A stretch of DNA of 64,000 nucleotides from Annona cherimola. Its lineage: Eukaryota > Streptophyta > Magnoliopsida > Magnoliales > Annonaceae. Under the pieces are notes generated by a model. It was not told where the DNA came from. It ran no database searches and saw nothing but the letters and a program-made list of their open reading frames with translations. The stretch lies in NCBI GenBank assembly GCA_030490835.1, contig CM059972.1, positions 92,675,137-92,739,136 of the forward strand, written 5' to 3'. Positions 1-11,084 of the stretch are shown here, in pieces (within the stretch, counting starts at the first letter, position 1; every line of letters starts with the position of its first letter). A program made the position numbers and the translations under genes.

Positions 1-2080
1 ATGCGCATGAATTATGCTCACATAATCATCTTAATATTTCAAAAATAAATTAATCTACACAAGAAAGGCTACTTTGGTAGCATGTTATTTCAATTAGTTT
101 ATTTTCAAACAACAGACATTCATAAAAAATATTTGTGTCATTATTCAAATTTAAAATTTCAAAAGATCCAAAAATTGAATTCTGCATGACAATAGGTTAA
201 TTTAAAATTTAATAGAAAGCAAAAAAATCATAAATGCATGAAAATTATTCACAAATTGCTTTCTAAATTTTCATAAATTAATCATATGAATTAATTACAC
301 ATATAATTAAAAAATACATGCATATACATAAATTCACAAAAAACTTATATTTTTGGACATATTTGACTCAATCAGACCCTTCCATTTGATTTAGAATATT
401 CAAAAACATAAAAAAACTACCATTGGATCATCCAAATAGGACAGAAATCACAAAATGCATCAAAATTAATTTGGACGATCAACATTTTGCCACGTGACCA
501 GTAGGTCAGAACTCGGATAAGCTACGCTGGGCTAGGCTGGACCCTAACTAGGCTTATAAAAATTGGGCCTTAGGTTTAGGCCGCGGGCAGGCTTGAGGTA
601 GACCTAGCCCAGGCTTAAAGGTGAGGAGTTGATCAGGCCTGGCTAGATTTCGGCCAAGGCTAGGTTGGAACCTAATTGGGTTGGCCTGAACTTGCATGGG
701 CCACCAACTACTGAGGTGAGCAGGATTGGGCTTGCGCCCATGCCCAGGCAGAAAAAGAGAACAATTGTGGGGGCTGAATTGCAAAAGTTTTCCAACAGGG
801 GGTCTTATGCAAGCTTTTCTAAATAGGGGGTTGTAGTGCAAAATACTCATCTTCTTCCCAAAACAGGACAAAACCTAACCCTAGCCCCACATTGAGTCGC
901 TGCCCCCCCCTTCCTGTTGCTGCCTTCATGCACGCCGCTAGCACCGGTATTCTAGTCATCGCCGGCAACGAAAATCGAGCAGCGATTTGGGTTTTTGTTT
1001 ACACTTTTTTATAAAACCACAATAAATAGACTGTGTATGCAAATCCGAAATCCATACAGATAAATTACATATCATACAACACTATCCAGATGATGGGCTA
1101 AAAAATCCACATGCGGTTCATGCATACTTAGGCATAGAAGTCCACAAAAATCAAAAATTTAAATATGTACAAAATTCCAAATTCCAAATGCATGCCATTG
1201 ATGTATTTAAGGTGAGTAGAATCCATGGGTGGATTCAAGCAATGACCCAAAATAGGTTCGGAAAATAACATGATATAATTTTTCGATCGCGTTTCATCTG
1301 GGTTTCCATATGTTAGTAAGAATAACATTGAAAAACATTAAACCAAATTACTCGAAAAAATACTAGACATATAAAGAGATTGTTGGCATGCTCAAACCAT
1401 GCCTAAAATAGGCCATAAAAATAGTAATGGCCAAGAAAATATTCCTGCAAAATTATTCAGGCGGAGACATGTATATATTAAATCTTAATCTACAAGAAAT
1501 CCATGTGCATGCCAAGATAATCATTAAAGACCAGAATTAAAATAAAATTTTTTAACGATTAAACATGCAGATGAGCTCTAATACTACTTGTGAAAAAACC
1601 TTATTGATTAGAATCATAATTACCTCAGGATCCTCCATGTCAAACACTAAGAAAATAAACTATAAGTGGAAGCGTATCTAAATCTATATGAGCATTTATT
1701 CTTGAATCTTATGGTTTCTGGATCTTCTAAGTTAATGCCCTAGGGTTTTCCAGAGTAGGTGACTCCTCTTTCCGATGATGGGATATTAGAAAAGAAATCA
1801 TGATAGGATACATAACCTGGGAACCATAACCATTTATATAGCATACCCATCTTTCTAATTTCTAATTTAGTTCATCATAAAAATAAAAATTAAAAATAGT
1901 TAGAAAATAGGTCATAGGATTTCTACGCGTAGGAGACCAATACTCTATTAGATAATTTGGGCCTGTAAACCTTAAAAGATCACTTTATAATTTAGGTCAC
2001 TATTTATGATGGCGTGTATATAATTATTATATATGTAAGTCCAAAAATCCAATAGGTAGGCATGGCCTGCTACTAACCAA
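1..2080. other. Unassigned A+T-rich intergenic DNA
   Basis: No convincing gene is seen. Positions 500-740 are G+C-rich with irregular repeats of GGCCT/AGGCT-like words, and 770-1000 continues as moderately G+C-rich DNA. This looks like decayed transposon sequence, but no family or terminus could be identified. The longest open frame here, at 554-871 on the minus strand, is a by-product of the G+C-rich repeats. Confidence 0.4.
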
Positions 2081-2084
2081 CATG

Positions 2085-3385
2085 AAGATTAGGCGAGTGA
2101 TGCCCTTCTAATTAAAATGTTCATTTTAACGCAAGTATACATGTCGATCAAGTAATAAAAAGTGAGTTAAGTATCATTCCCATGAGGATATGGTCTAACT
2201 AGGATTATTAATTAGTTAAATTACTTTTGGTGAGTAGAAAAGGAATTTTGTAATTAAAATGGGAAATACTAATTGCATAAAAGAAATAGAGAAGAAACTC
2301 ACGGAATAGCTGGAATACTAAGAAGGAATTATCAAATGGGGATGACAAATGGGATAGTCGGGAATCCTTGAATCTTAACTATATTGTATTGGTTCCTTTT
2401 CATTAGATTGTGCAGGAATTTCCTAGTCCAAGTTTAATAATCTTTATATATACCTTCCAACACATATAAAGCTAATTACAAAACATTCAATCGCTATGTT
2501 CCCATGCAATTAAATGAAATGGAATTGATAGATACATAACTTGTTCATGACTACATAGGGTTTAACGGTATATTCATATCTATTAAATAACTCCCTTTAC
2601 AAAAGAAGAAACCTATGCCCTACACATAGATTTGGCAGGGATTTTCCTTTTCTAAGGATGAATCCTGCAATTAAATCATCTTACAAGGTAGCTAATCTTA
2701 TAAAAAGCATTAGACAACATATGTAAGGGTAAATCCACACAGCACAATCATATAGAAATCAAATATTTATTTTTGAATCTTAAAGAACAAAACAGTATAG
2801 TTAGATATCAATTCATCATAACTTCCCGTCTATGAAAGTTTAGCTCAAAGACATGGCATTAACATCCATTACATCCATAATGAAAGTATTCACAGAAAAC
2901 AGAGAAAAGGAAAGAGAAAACTAAATCTCGGAAGCTTCCACTAACGAGATCGGATCTCCTCTTCAGATGCACTGGAAACGAGTCATTTTCCTTCTTTGTG
3001 GGGTTGTATCGTCGACTTTCTTCTCCCTCGCATGAATTCCTAGGTTTCTATTTAAGTCACTTAACTCGTACGACACATGTGCAGAAACGCACGTGTACGG
3101 ATTCGCCGTAGCACCTAAGCGCCCCTAGTTGGAACCTGGGCGCCAACTACCTGGATGTTGCGCGACTTAGAAACTCTTCGAGATGCTTCTGCATACTAGT
3201 GAAGTGGCACCTAGGCGCCAACTCACAGGAAGCTTTGTGGCTTAGAAACTTTTCGGGATGCCTCTGTATGCTTTTGAAGTGGTGCCTAGGCGCCCCAAGC
3301 CGGCGCCTGGGCACCAACTCACTGGAAGATTTTTGCCTTGTGAGGTGCTGAAACTTCTGGCTAAGGCATATAGGGTGGTGCCTAG
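2085..3385. repeat. Left part of an older LTR-like repeat, split by the copia insertion
   Basis: The sequence from about 2085 continues across the copia element into 10349-10660. Positions 3090-3385 carry a degenerate G+C-rich repeat of roughly 100 bp with cores such as GGCGCCTAGGCGCC and GCGCCTGGGCGCC. The same words continue immediately right of the copia element. This shows directly that the copia landed in an existing repeat. That the repeat is an LTR or another transposon is inference, since I could not define its termini. Confidence 0.4.
3381..3385. repeat. Left target-site duplication CCTAG of the copia element
   Basis: CCTAG directly precedes the TGTTG terminus at 3386 and recurs at 10344-10348 directly after the CAACA terminus. 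Five base pairs is the usual copia duplication length. Confidence 0.9.
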
Positions 3386-3619
3386 TGTTGGTCCCGAGTT
3401 AATGGCGAAACCCAAGAGGGGAGGGGTGAATTGGGTATTTAAAAATTTATAACTTAAACAGAAACTTTACCCCAGATTAATCTAGTCCCCTTAATGAAGA
3501 AACGAAATAGAAAGCAATATAATGTAGAGAGCAGAAATATAAATCAAGCACACAAGATTTTTATAGTGGTTCGGGCAACCTCCCTACTCCACTCTTCCAA
3601 GCTCACACTCCTTGTGACT
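3386..3619 (-). repeat. Truncated 3' LTR of the copia element
   Basis: These 234 bp match 8694-8927 with no gaps and four substitutions. The remaining ~1,416 bp of the LTR, including the whole U3 and TATA box, are missing. The break falls where the LTR should abut the polypurine tract at 3620. Confidence 0.9.
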
Positions 3620-3634
3620 CTTCTCCCCCTTTTT
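3620..3634 (-). other. Polypurine tract of the copia element
   Basis: On the minus strand this reads AAAAAGGGGGAGAAG and lies directly against the remaining LTR sequence. Two similar purine tracts, GGGGGAGCAC-like, lie at 3682-3692 and 3698-3710. The role in plus-strand priming is inferred from position and composition. Confidence 0.75.
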
Positions 3635-3731
3635 GTCAATGTATCAAAAAGTTAGAGGGTAAAGAAAGAGATAGGTGGGTGTGCTCCCCCTAAACAGGTG
3701 CTCCCCCTTAGTTTGTGCTAGGTTAAATCAA

Positions 3732-5045
3732 TCATTCCCATGTCATTTCTAATTTTATAAAATGCTTCTTTTGCTCAACTTGATCCTCTGTTCTTACATA
3801 TATCAAACATATGTCATTATTTTCTACATGTTCTCTAATGAAATAGTGTCTAAGGTCTATATGTTTGGTCCTAGAATGCAAGACTGGATTTTTGGTTAGA
3901 CATATGACACTTGTATTATCACATTTGATAGGTATATCTTTAAAGTCCATGCCATAGTCCCTAAGTTGCTGTTTCATCCAAAGTAATTGGGCACAACAGC
4001 TCCCGGCGGTAATGTATTCGGCTTCCGCCGTAGATAGAGCAATACTAGTTTGTTTTCTTGAAAACCATGAAACCAACATGTTCCCAAGAAATCGACATGT
4101 TCCACTAGTGCTTTTTCTATCTACTTTGTAACCGGCAAAATCCGCATCCGAGTAGCCGATTAGATCAAAATTAGAGTCATTTGGATACCAAAGTCCTATA
4201 TTGGTAGTGTCTACTAGATATCTGAAAATTCTTTTCACAGGTACCAAGTGTGATTCTTTTGGACATGATTGAAATCTAGAGCACATACACACACTAAATA
4301 ATATATCAGGCCTAGAAGCAGTTAAATACAACAAAGAACCTATCATGCTTCTATATAATTTCAAATCAACTATTTTTCCTTTCTCATCTTTGTCAATTTT
4401 AATTGTTGAGCTCATAGGGGTGTTTGCTCCTTTGCTATTTTCCATGCCAAACTTCTTCAGCATTTCTTTGATGTACTTGGACTGGTTAATGAAGATTCCT
4501 TCATTTAATTGCTTGATTTGCAGTCCAAAGAAGAAATTTAGCTCTCCCATCATGCTCATCTCAAATTCTTTCTGTATAAGCTCAGAAAATTCTTGACAAA
4601 GAGTCTCATTAGTAGCACCGAAAATGATATCATCAACATAAATTTGAATTATCAAAATATCCTTTTCTTTATACTTGATGAACAAAGTGGTGTCTACCTT
4701 TCCTTTTTGAAAATCATGATCAATCAGAAATTTGCTTAGTCTATCATACCAAGCCCTTGGAGCTTGTTTTAATCCATATAATGCTTTGGTTAACTTGTAT
4801 ACAAATTTAGATTTATCTTTTTCCTCAAATCCAGGTGGTTGTTCTACATACACCTATTCATTTATATATCCATTCAGAAATGCACTTTTAAAATTCATTT
4901 GAAACAATTTAAAGTTCATGTGAGATGCAAAAGCTAGTAAAATGCGAATAGCTTCTAATCTAGCAACCGGGGCATAGGATTCCTCAAAATCTATTCCTTC
5001 TTCTTGTGAGTATCCTTTTGCCACAAGTCTAGCTTTGTTTCTCAC
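3732..5045 (-). pseudogene. Copia reverse transcriptase and RNase H, broken
   Basis: Two adjoining frames (4854-5045 and 3732-4853) cover the reverse transcriptase and the RNase H of a copia Pol protein. Visible motifs are [10 protein letters not shown] near the start, the catalytic YVDD within IQIYVDDIIFG, and the RNase H region with DADFAG and STAEAEY. An in-frame stop at about 4854 splits the protein where NGYINE is followed by VYVEQPPGF. Near 3760-3790 the reading frame shifts: the last recognisable stretch is RTEDQ, and the usual C-terminus appears only in another frame, so a short deletion is likely. Cellular role: cDNA synthesis in the virus-like particle. Confidence 0.9.
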
Positions 5046-5081
5046 TACAAGTCCACTTTCATCTAATTTGTTCCTAAAGAC

Positions 5082-6374
5082 TCACTTTGTGCCAATAACA
5101 GTACAATAATTTGGTCTAGGAACAAGGTGCCAAACTTGATTTCTTTCAAATTGATTTAGCTCTTCTTGCATAGCTATAATCCAGTTTTCATCATCAAGAG
5201 CTTGATTAATATTAGAAGGTTCAATTTTGGATACAAAGGCGTATTGTCCACAAACATTTTGCTTTGATCTTCTAGTTTTTACACCTTTATACACATTCCC
5301 TATAACTTGTTCAATTGGATGGGCATGTTTGAATTTCAAATCTGTTGGAGGTCTGTAGGAATTATTACCTTCACTTACCCTTTCTTCCATGGAATCTTCT
5401 TGCTTTTCCACATGCAATTTCTCAAGACTACTTGTTATATCATCTGCATCACTTAAATCATCTTTTCTTTTGTAGCATGGGTTAGTTTCATCAAAAACAA
5501 CATGAATGGACTCTTCTACCACTTGGTTTCGTTTATTGAATATTCTATATGTTTTGCTATTTGATGAATACCCAAGGAATATTGCCTCATCACTTTTAGC
5601 ATCTAATTTTCCCAAGTTTGTTTTTCCATTGTTCAAAACATAGCATGTGCATCCAAAAGCATGAAAATAAGAAATATTTGGTTTCCTTCCTTTCCATAGC
5701 TCATATGGGGTCTTTTTCAAGATTGCTCTAATGGTAACTCGATTCAAAACATGACAAGCTGTACTCACAGCTTCACCCCAAAATTTCTTGGATAATTTGC
5801 TCTCATTTAGCATTGTTCTAGCCATCTCTTGTATAGTTCTGTTTTTTCTTTCAACTACTCCATTTTGTTGTGGAGTTCTTAGTGCAGAAAATGTGTGATG
5901 AATTCCTTTTTCATTACATAACTCTATGAATCGTTTGTTTTCAAATTCACCACCATGATCACTTCTTATAGTCATAATAGTACTTTATTTTTCATTTTGC
6001 ACCGAATTTACAAAAGTTGAAAACATAGGGAAGGCTTCATCTTTGCTAGCTAAGAGAATTATCCATGTGAACCTTGAAAAATCATCAACAATCACAAATA
6101 CATATTTCTTTCCACCAATGGTTAAAATATCAGATGGCCCATATAGATCCATGTGTAGCAATTCAAGTGGCCTAGTGGTGGAGATTTCCTTTTTGGTAGA
6201 GAAAGGCATTTTAGGTTGTTTAGATAATTGACATGCCTTGCAAATTTTGTCTTTGTCATATTTCAACTTTGGCAAGCCTTCTACCAAACTTTTCTTCCAT
6301 AGGGTCTTTATATTTCTCATGTTTATATGCCCAAGCCTTTTATGCCAAACCCATGGATCATTATCAATGGCCAT
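5082..6374 (-). pseudogene. Copia integrase, broken
   Basis: The upstream frame (5985-6374) has the N-terminal zinc-binding part (HKRLGH, then CKAC) and the start of the catalytic core (HMDLYGP). The downstream frame (5082-5975) continues with RSDHGGEF and TPQQNGVVERKNR, the remaining DDE-type core, and a C-terminal region linking to reverse transcriptase. A stop at 5985-5987 separates them and another at 5082-5084 ends the second frame where a Trp is usual (GTK then VFRNK). The product would insert the cDNA into the genome, and this copy cannot make it intact. Confidence 0.9.
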
Positions 6375-6777
6375 TAGACATTAACCATCTAGTTCATCAA
6401 GTGAAACCAAATACACATTTCCATGTCTTTTTCCACTAAACATGATATGTTCTCCATCAAATACATTACATATAGATGATTCAAACACAACCTTGTATCC
6501 TTTGTCACATAATTGACTAATGCTCATTAGGTTATGCTTGAGTCATTCAACAAACAAAACATCTTCCATGCATGCATTAGAAATACTACAAATGTTTCAT
6601 TTACCTCTAATTTTACCTTTCTCATTATTACCAAAGGCAACCGTTCCGTCGTTGCAAGGCTTAAGTTTGTGAAATAGACTTCTTTCTCCGGTCATATGCC
6701 TTGAACAACCGTTGTCCATGAACCATACATTGTTTGCCTTTGCCTTGAAACAAATCTGAAAAATAAAAAGGTAAATC

Positions 6778-8645
6778 TCATCTCTTTGGTACCCATTTTA
6801 TGGGTCCATTTGGGTTAGTAATATAATTCAATCTTTGTTGCTCCAACTTAAAAAGCCCAAATCTTGTGTTCCTTGGAACCCAAACTAATTTTGCACCATG
6901 GTCATATAATTTCTTAAAGTTACACTTATAGGCCTTATGACCCATTTTATTATAGAAATTGCAAGCTATAGATAATCTTGGAGTAGACCTCCAAGTTTGC
7001 ATTGGTTCAAACGTTGGCCTTATAGTCTACACAACATTTTTCCTTTGTGGCTTGTATATAGGTGCAGTTTTGGTTTGATATTTCCCAAGTATTGGTATAT
7101 TCGATTTGCCACTTTCTTTTTGCACAAATGTATAATATCCAAGGCCTCTTTTATTTGTTTGAGCAGTCATGTTCAGAAACATCTTTACATTTTCTCCGGG
7201 ATTAGAGAACTTTGCTAATGATTCATTTAATGATTCGTTCTCCTTTTTCAATTTTTCTATCTCTTTCAACAATGATTTATTTTCTTCTTTCAGTTTTGTT
7301 GATTTTTCAGCTAGTTTTCCATTTTCAATAATAACGAAGTTACATTGTTGTCTCTTTAATGATAACTTGTTTCCTAGCTTTTTGATTTCCTCATATAATG
7401 AATCATATGCAAGTTGTAGTTCTTCTAATTCAGCACATTTGAGGCAATCATGAAAAAAAGAATAATTTGATTGAGAATAGCAAGGTTTGGAAGTTACCTC
7501 TTCATTGCTCGTGCATTTTGTTGAGATGGTTTGTTCTTCCAAAACTTCCGTTGTGTTCAAACATAACAAGTTTTCTTCTTGTTCGATCCGTGCCATGCAG
7601 CAAATTCTAGCACAATTAGCTGCCTCAAATTCGTCGGTTGAGGAGCTGCTTGTTGATGAAGTTTCTTCATTGACGTACATGCCTCTACCTTTTAGTCTTT
7701 GGTATTTTCTGCCTTCATGTTCTTCCTTTCTCTCTTGATACTCTTTTGATTTTTCTTCCGGCGTAGGACATTGAGTTTGTATGTGTCCTATCCCGCCACA
7801 TTTGTAGCACTTCGTTGGCTCCTTCTTCTTCTCTCTTCTTGTTCTTTCTTTGAAGTCTTTGAAGTTCCTTTCTTTTCTCACAAATTTTCAGAATTTGCGA
7901 GTGAGAAGTGCAATATCTTCATCATCATTATTAGATGAGGAGGTAGACTTTTCTGAGTTACGGGTGGCCTTTATTGCAATAGTTCTCTTTCCTTTGTGTT
8001 GATCCTCATTCCTTTTCTTGATTAGCTCATGTGACATTAATGAGCTAATAAGGTCTTCTAGCTTTAAGGTGTTTAGGTCTTTTGCTTCTTCTATTGCTGT
8101 AATTTTTGGAGTCCATGAATCTGGTAGAGCTCTTAGGATCTTCATGACCTGTTCAGATTCAGAGATAGCCTTTCCAAGACCTTTCAAAGCGTTAGTAATT
8201 TTAGAGAACCTAGCAAACATTTCAGAAATATTCTCTGTATCATTTTAAAGCTTTCCAATTCTCCTATCAAAATATTTCTCCTAGTCCCTTGGACTTAAGA
8301 AGTTCCTTCATAAATAGATGTGAGAGTATCCCATATTTCTTTAGCGGTTAGACAAGAAGATACTCTATCATATTCGGAAGCTGTAAGAGCACAAAATAGT
8401 GAGTTCATAGCCTTAGCATTGCTCTTTACAGTTCTTACTTCCTCTTCGGTCCACTTGGAAGCTCTTTCATCTATAGGCAAAGTTACACCATCTTGGATTG
8501 CAATCCAAGAATCCATGTCGGTAGCCATAATGAGTTGTTTCATTCGAAGCTTCCAATAACCAAAGTTGTTCCCATCAAACAATGGTGGCCTAGTGAATGA
8601 TTGACCCTCAGCAAAAGCGGGAACGGAAGTAGATTGGGATGTCAT
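6778..8645 (-). pseudogene. Copia gag with CCHC knuckle, broken
   Basis: The first frame (8295-8645, 116 aa) begins MTSQSTSVPAFAEG and has the FDGNNFGYWKLRMK core typical of plant copia Gag. The next (7888-8220) holds the conserved ALPDSW and KDLNTLKLEDLI stretch. The third (7027-7881) has the zinc knuckle CYKCGGIGHIQTQC, followed by a long Glu/Lys-rich probable coiled coil at about residues 150-220. The fourth (6778-7002) keeps a second Cys-containing segment (CNFYNKMGHKAYKC). Stops and frame changes separate all four. The region 6375-6777 between gag and integrase, where the protease should lie, is too damaged for a motif to be recognised. Confidence 0.88.
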
Positions 8646-8679
8646 GATAATAAGATCTCTTTGATAAACTCAAAGACCT

Positions 8680-8691
8680 GCTCTGATACCA
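8680..8691 (-). other. Primer binding site (initiator tRNA-Met)
   Basis: The minus strand reads TGGTATCAGAGC, two bases downstream of the 5' LTR. This is the standard plant copia primer site complementary to the 3' end of the initiator tRNA-Met. Confidence 0.95.
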
Positions 8692-9325
8692 CTTGTTGGT
8701 CCCGAGTTAATGGCGAAACCCAAGAGGGGAGGGGTGAATTGGGTATTTAAAAATTTATAACTTAAACAGAAACTTTACCCCGGATTAATCTAGTTCCCTT
8801 AATGAAGAAACGAAATAGAAAGCAATATAATGTAGAGAGCAGAAATATAAATCAAGCAAACAAGATTTTTATAATGGTTCGGGCAACCTCCCTACTCCAC
8901 TCTTCCAAGCTCACACTCCTTGTGACTTGGGTTCTACTATTGTATTCTCTCAATACAATTAGAGTCACTGCTCTCTTCTAGATTCCAGCTCTAGGGGGCT
9001 TCAACACAACACAGCACAGGTAGGTGATGAGTTCCACTCCAATCACACTCTACCTTGCTTACACTTGATCTTAGTTCCTCAAACTAAATCAAGTTCAATA
9101 CAAACAAATAAAATAACAAAAGGAGTCTACACTTTACAGATGTGTAGAAGCAATTTGGCGCAGAGAAGAACTCGTAATGTAGGCTTTGAAGATTTAGAAA
9201 TGTAGCTCTTGCAATTTGAAGAAAAGTTCTTCCTCCTTGAATGACTTGATCTCTTTGAAGCTCTTGTAGATGGTAGTTATGCACACTTAATGATTCTCAG
9301 CTACTTCCCTCGTTCACATTCAATG

Positions 9326-9334
9326 CCTTTTATA
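9326..9334 (-). promoter_or_regulatory. TATA box of the copia LTR
   Basis: The minus strand reads TATAAAAGG about 75 bp downstream of the inner palindrome cluster. The equivalent positions of both solo LTRs keep it (46715-46723 and 49966-49973), which supports function in the family. Confidence 0.75.
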
Positions 9335-9410
9335 ATTGTGGAGGGAATTCGAAATTTTGAAGGTAGGTAGCACGCATTTAATGCGCCAACATTCGAAAAT
9401 TATCCGACCG

Positions 9411-10200
9411 TTGCGACCCAAGTCGCAGGCGGAGTCGACTTCGGGTGCGACTTCGCCCAAGTCGCAGATGGAGTCGACTTCGGGTGCGACTTCGCCTTCC
9501 GTAGCGACTTCAAGTTCCAGGTCAGGTCGACTTGGGTATCGACTTGACCCAAGTCACAGGTGAAGTCGACTTCGGGTGTGACTTCACCTTGTCAGTTGGT
9601 TTTGATGAACTTGAAGACTTTGGGGATTGCTTTGTTTTGCTTAGGCTTCTCCATTCCTTCAATTCCTTTGCATTTTTCATATCTTGGATCATTGAGTCTT
9701 CTTGCTTTCATTTGCTCCGAGTTTTGCAATCCTTGAATCCATGAGATTTGAATCTTCTTGGTATCTTGAACTTGGATTGGTTGTCATATCATGACTTTCT
9801 TCATCTTAAGATAAGCTTGGAGCTTTGTCTTGAACTTGAGAGATTTAAGTTGATCTTGTGCCTTTGAATAGGTATTGAAAATTCTCAAGTTGATTCTTGA
9901 AACTGCATCTTTGATCTTTGAAAAACTCAAGTCGCACTTGGGGTCGACTTCGTCCCCAACTTCGCCCAAGTCGCAACTGGAGTCGACTTCGTTCGCGACT
10001 TCGGCATTCTTCCATCCCAAATTCAGCTCTGGAGTGATTTTCCCGACTGAAGTCGATGCTGGAGTCGACTTCGTTTGCGACTTGGCTTCCCAAGTCGCAA
10101 GTGGAGTCGACTTGGCCTGCGACTTCACTTGTTCTTCTCCCATTTTCAACTCTGGACAGATTTGACTCTTTGAAGTCGAACTTGGAGTCGACTTGGGGAA
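9411..10200. repeat. Palindrome arrays with GTCGAC cores in the LTR U3
   Basis: Each unit is an imperfect palindrome of about 35-40 bp: AAGTCGCA, a few variable bases, a GTCGAC core, a few variable bases, then TGCGACTT. About nine GTCGAC cores occur in two clusters, 9411-9600 and 9930-10200, separated by ~330 bp of ordinary A+T-rich sequence. Both lie upstream of the TATA box in the LTR's own orientation. Confidence 0.85.
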
Positions 10201-10343
10201 CGACTTGGCCTTCCATGCTTTATGTTCTTCAAATGTATATCCCTTAAACATATCCACAAACATGTTAGTAGTCAAGACTTACTCAAATTGATTTGTTAAT
10301 CATCAAAACATAGATTTAACTTGTTTTCCACATATTTTCAACA

Positions 10344-10348
10344 CCTAG
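10344..10348. repeat. Right target-site duplication CCTAG of the copia element
   Basis: Identical to 3381-3385 and directly adjacent to the CAACA terminus. Confidence 0.9.
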
Positions 10349-10660
10349 CGCCTAGGTGCCGCTGGTCGGCGCCTGAGCGCCAGCCAGCCTGCTTCTTCAC
10401 TTGGCTCCGTTCTTCATTCGACTCACTCGTATGCCTATAATTGTCCGTCCTTGTTACAAAATTGACTAAAACTAAATAAATGAACTAAAAATGTCTATTT
10501 TATACTAAAAATGCATAAAAACTACATAATGCTCCTAAAATGCAAAGTAAGTGAAAACTAAGTTAAATGGATAGAAACTAACCATATTCTCTTGGACTAA
10601 CACACAAAAACTAGTCTGAAATGGGCCATGATAACTCGCATTTTCGCGAGTTCTCAGACA
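10349..10660. repeat. Right part of the older LTR-like repeat
   Basis: Begins with the same GCGCCTAGGTGCC-type words seen at 3090-3385 and ends near a short inverted repeat, ACTCGC-ATTTTC-GCGAGT (about 10632-10651). Confidence 0.4.
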
Positions 10661-11084
10661 CCCTGTAGAAGAAATTGATTTGAAGCTTGACAATCTACTC
10701 AAGTCACCAAAAATCCCTTCAAACCACTTAGGTCATTTCAATATTAGATTACATCAGGATTTTGAGTTGAATCACTCTCCTTCAAAAATGAGCTAAAGAA
10801 TGGATAATAAATACTTTCCTGGAAGAGATTTCAAGAATGATAGTGGAGAAAAATACTGGGGCCTCGACCCTTTGGTTGAAGCATCATCAACATTTTCATA
10901 CATATTAAAATGATGTTTGACTACAAATAGCGAGGTGATTCCCTCCTTAAATTACATTGATTTGCTCCCTAATAGAGCTTTTTATAGGAAGCTAATGAAG
11001 AAACCATTCTCCAAGCAAGCTGCATAGCATAATGGATGCGCAGAAGCTTAGCCAACAAAGTTTAAGCTTTACAAACAAAAAAAA
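10661..11084. other. Intergenic, nothing recognised
   Basis: A+T-rich sequence with no coding potential, inverted repeats or motifs that I could recognise. Confidence 0.4.

Larger units (their letters stand above)
3386..10343 (-). mobile_element. Ty1-copia LTR retrotransposon, defective, about 6.96 kb
   Basis: The element starts TGTTG, ends CAACA and is flanked by CCTAG on both sides. Read on the minus strand it has a full 5' LTR (8694-10343), a primer binding site matching the initiator tRNA-Met, gag with a CCHC knuckle, integrase, reverse transcriptase and RNase H in copia order, a polypurine tract, and a 3' LTR reduced to 234 bp. The gag N-terminus and the 1.65-kb LTR suggest the SIRE/Maximus lineage, which is an inference. 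No envelope-like ORF is seen. Stops interrupt the coding region at least seven times, so it cannot be autonomous. The 234 bp shared by the LTRs differ at only 4 positions, which suggests a fairly recent insertion. Confidence 0.95.
8694..10343 (-). repeat. 5' LTR of the copia element (1,650 bp)
   Basis: It runs from TGTTG at 8694 to CAACA at 10343, forming the usual 5-bp terminal inverted repeat. It contains two clusters of palindromes with GTCGAC cores (9411-9600 and 9930-10200) and a TATA box at 9326-9334. Closely related complete copies occur as solo LTRs at 45728-47403 and 48979-50616. Open frames across 9336-10275 on both strands are by-products of the palindromes. Confidence 0.95.

Noticed and set aside
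554..871. 105-aa minus-strand open frame
   Set aside because: Low-complexity G+C-rich repeat, with no domain or homologous pattern recognised.
8680..8691. tRNA-like word
   Set aside because: It is only the 12-base primer binding site; no tRNA arms or cloverleaf surround it.
9411..10200. Regularly spaced repeats, considered as a CRISPR-like array
   Set aside because: Units are irregular in spacing and sequence, lie inside an LTR and recur with it elsewhere; the host is a plant.
9336..10275. Several open frames on both strands, with repeated Ser/Thr/Asp-rich proteins
   Set aside because: They are translations of the palindrome arrays in the LTR. They overlap each other on both strands and recur in the solo LTRs at 45855-46711 and 49098-49961.
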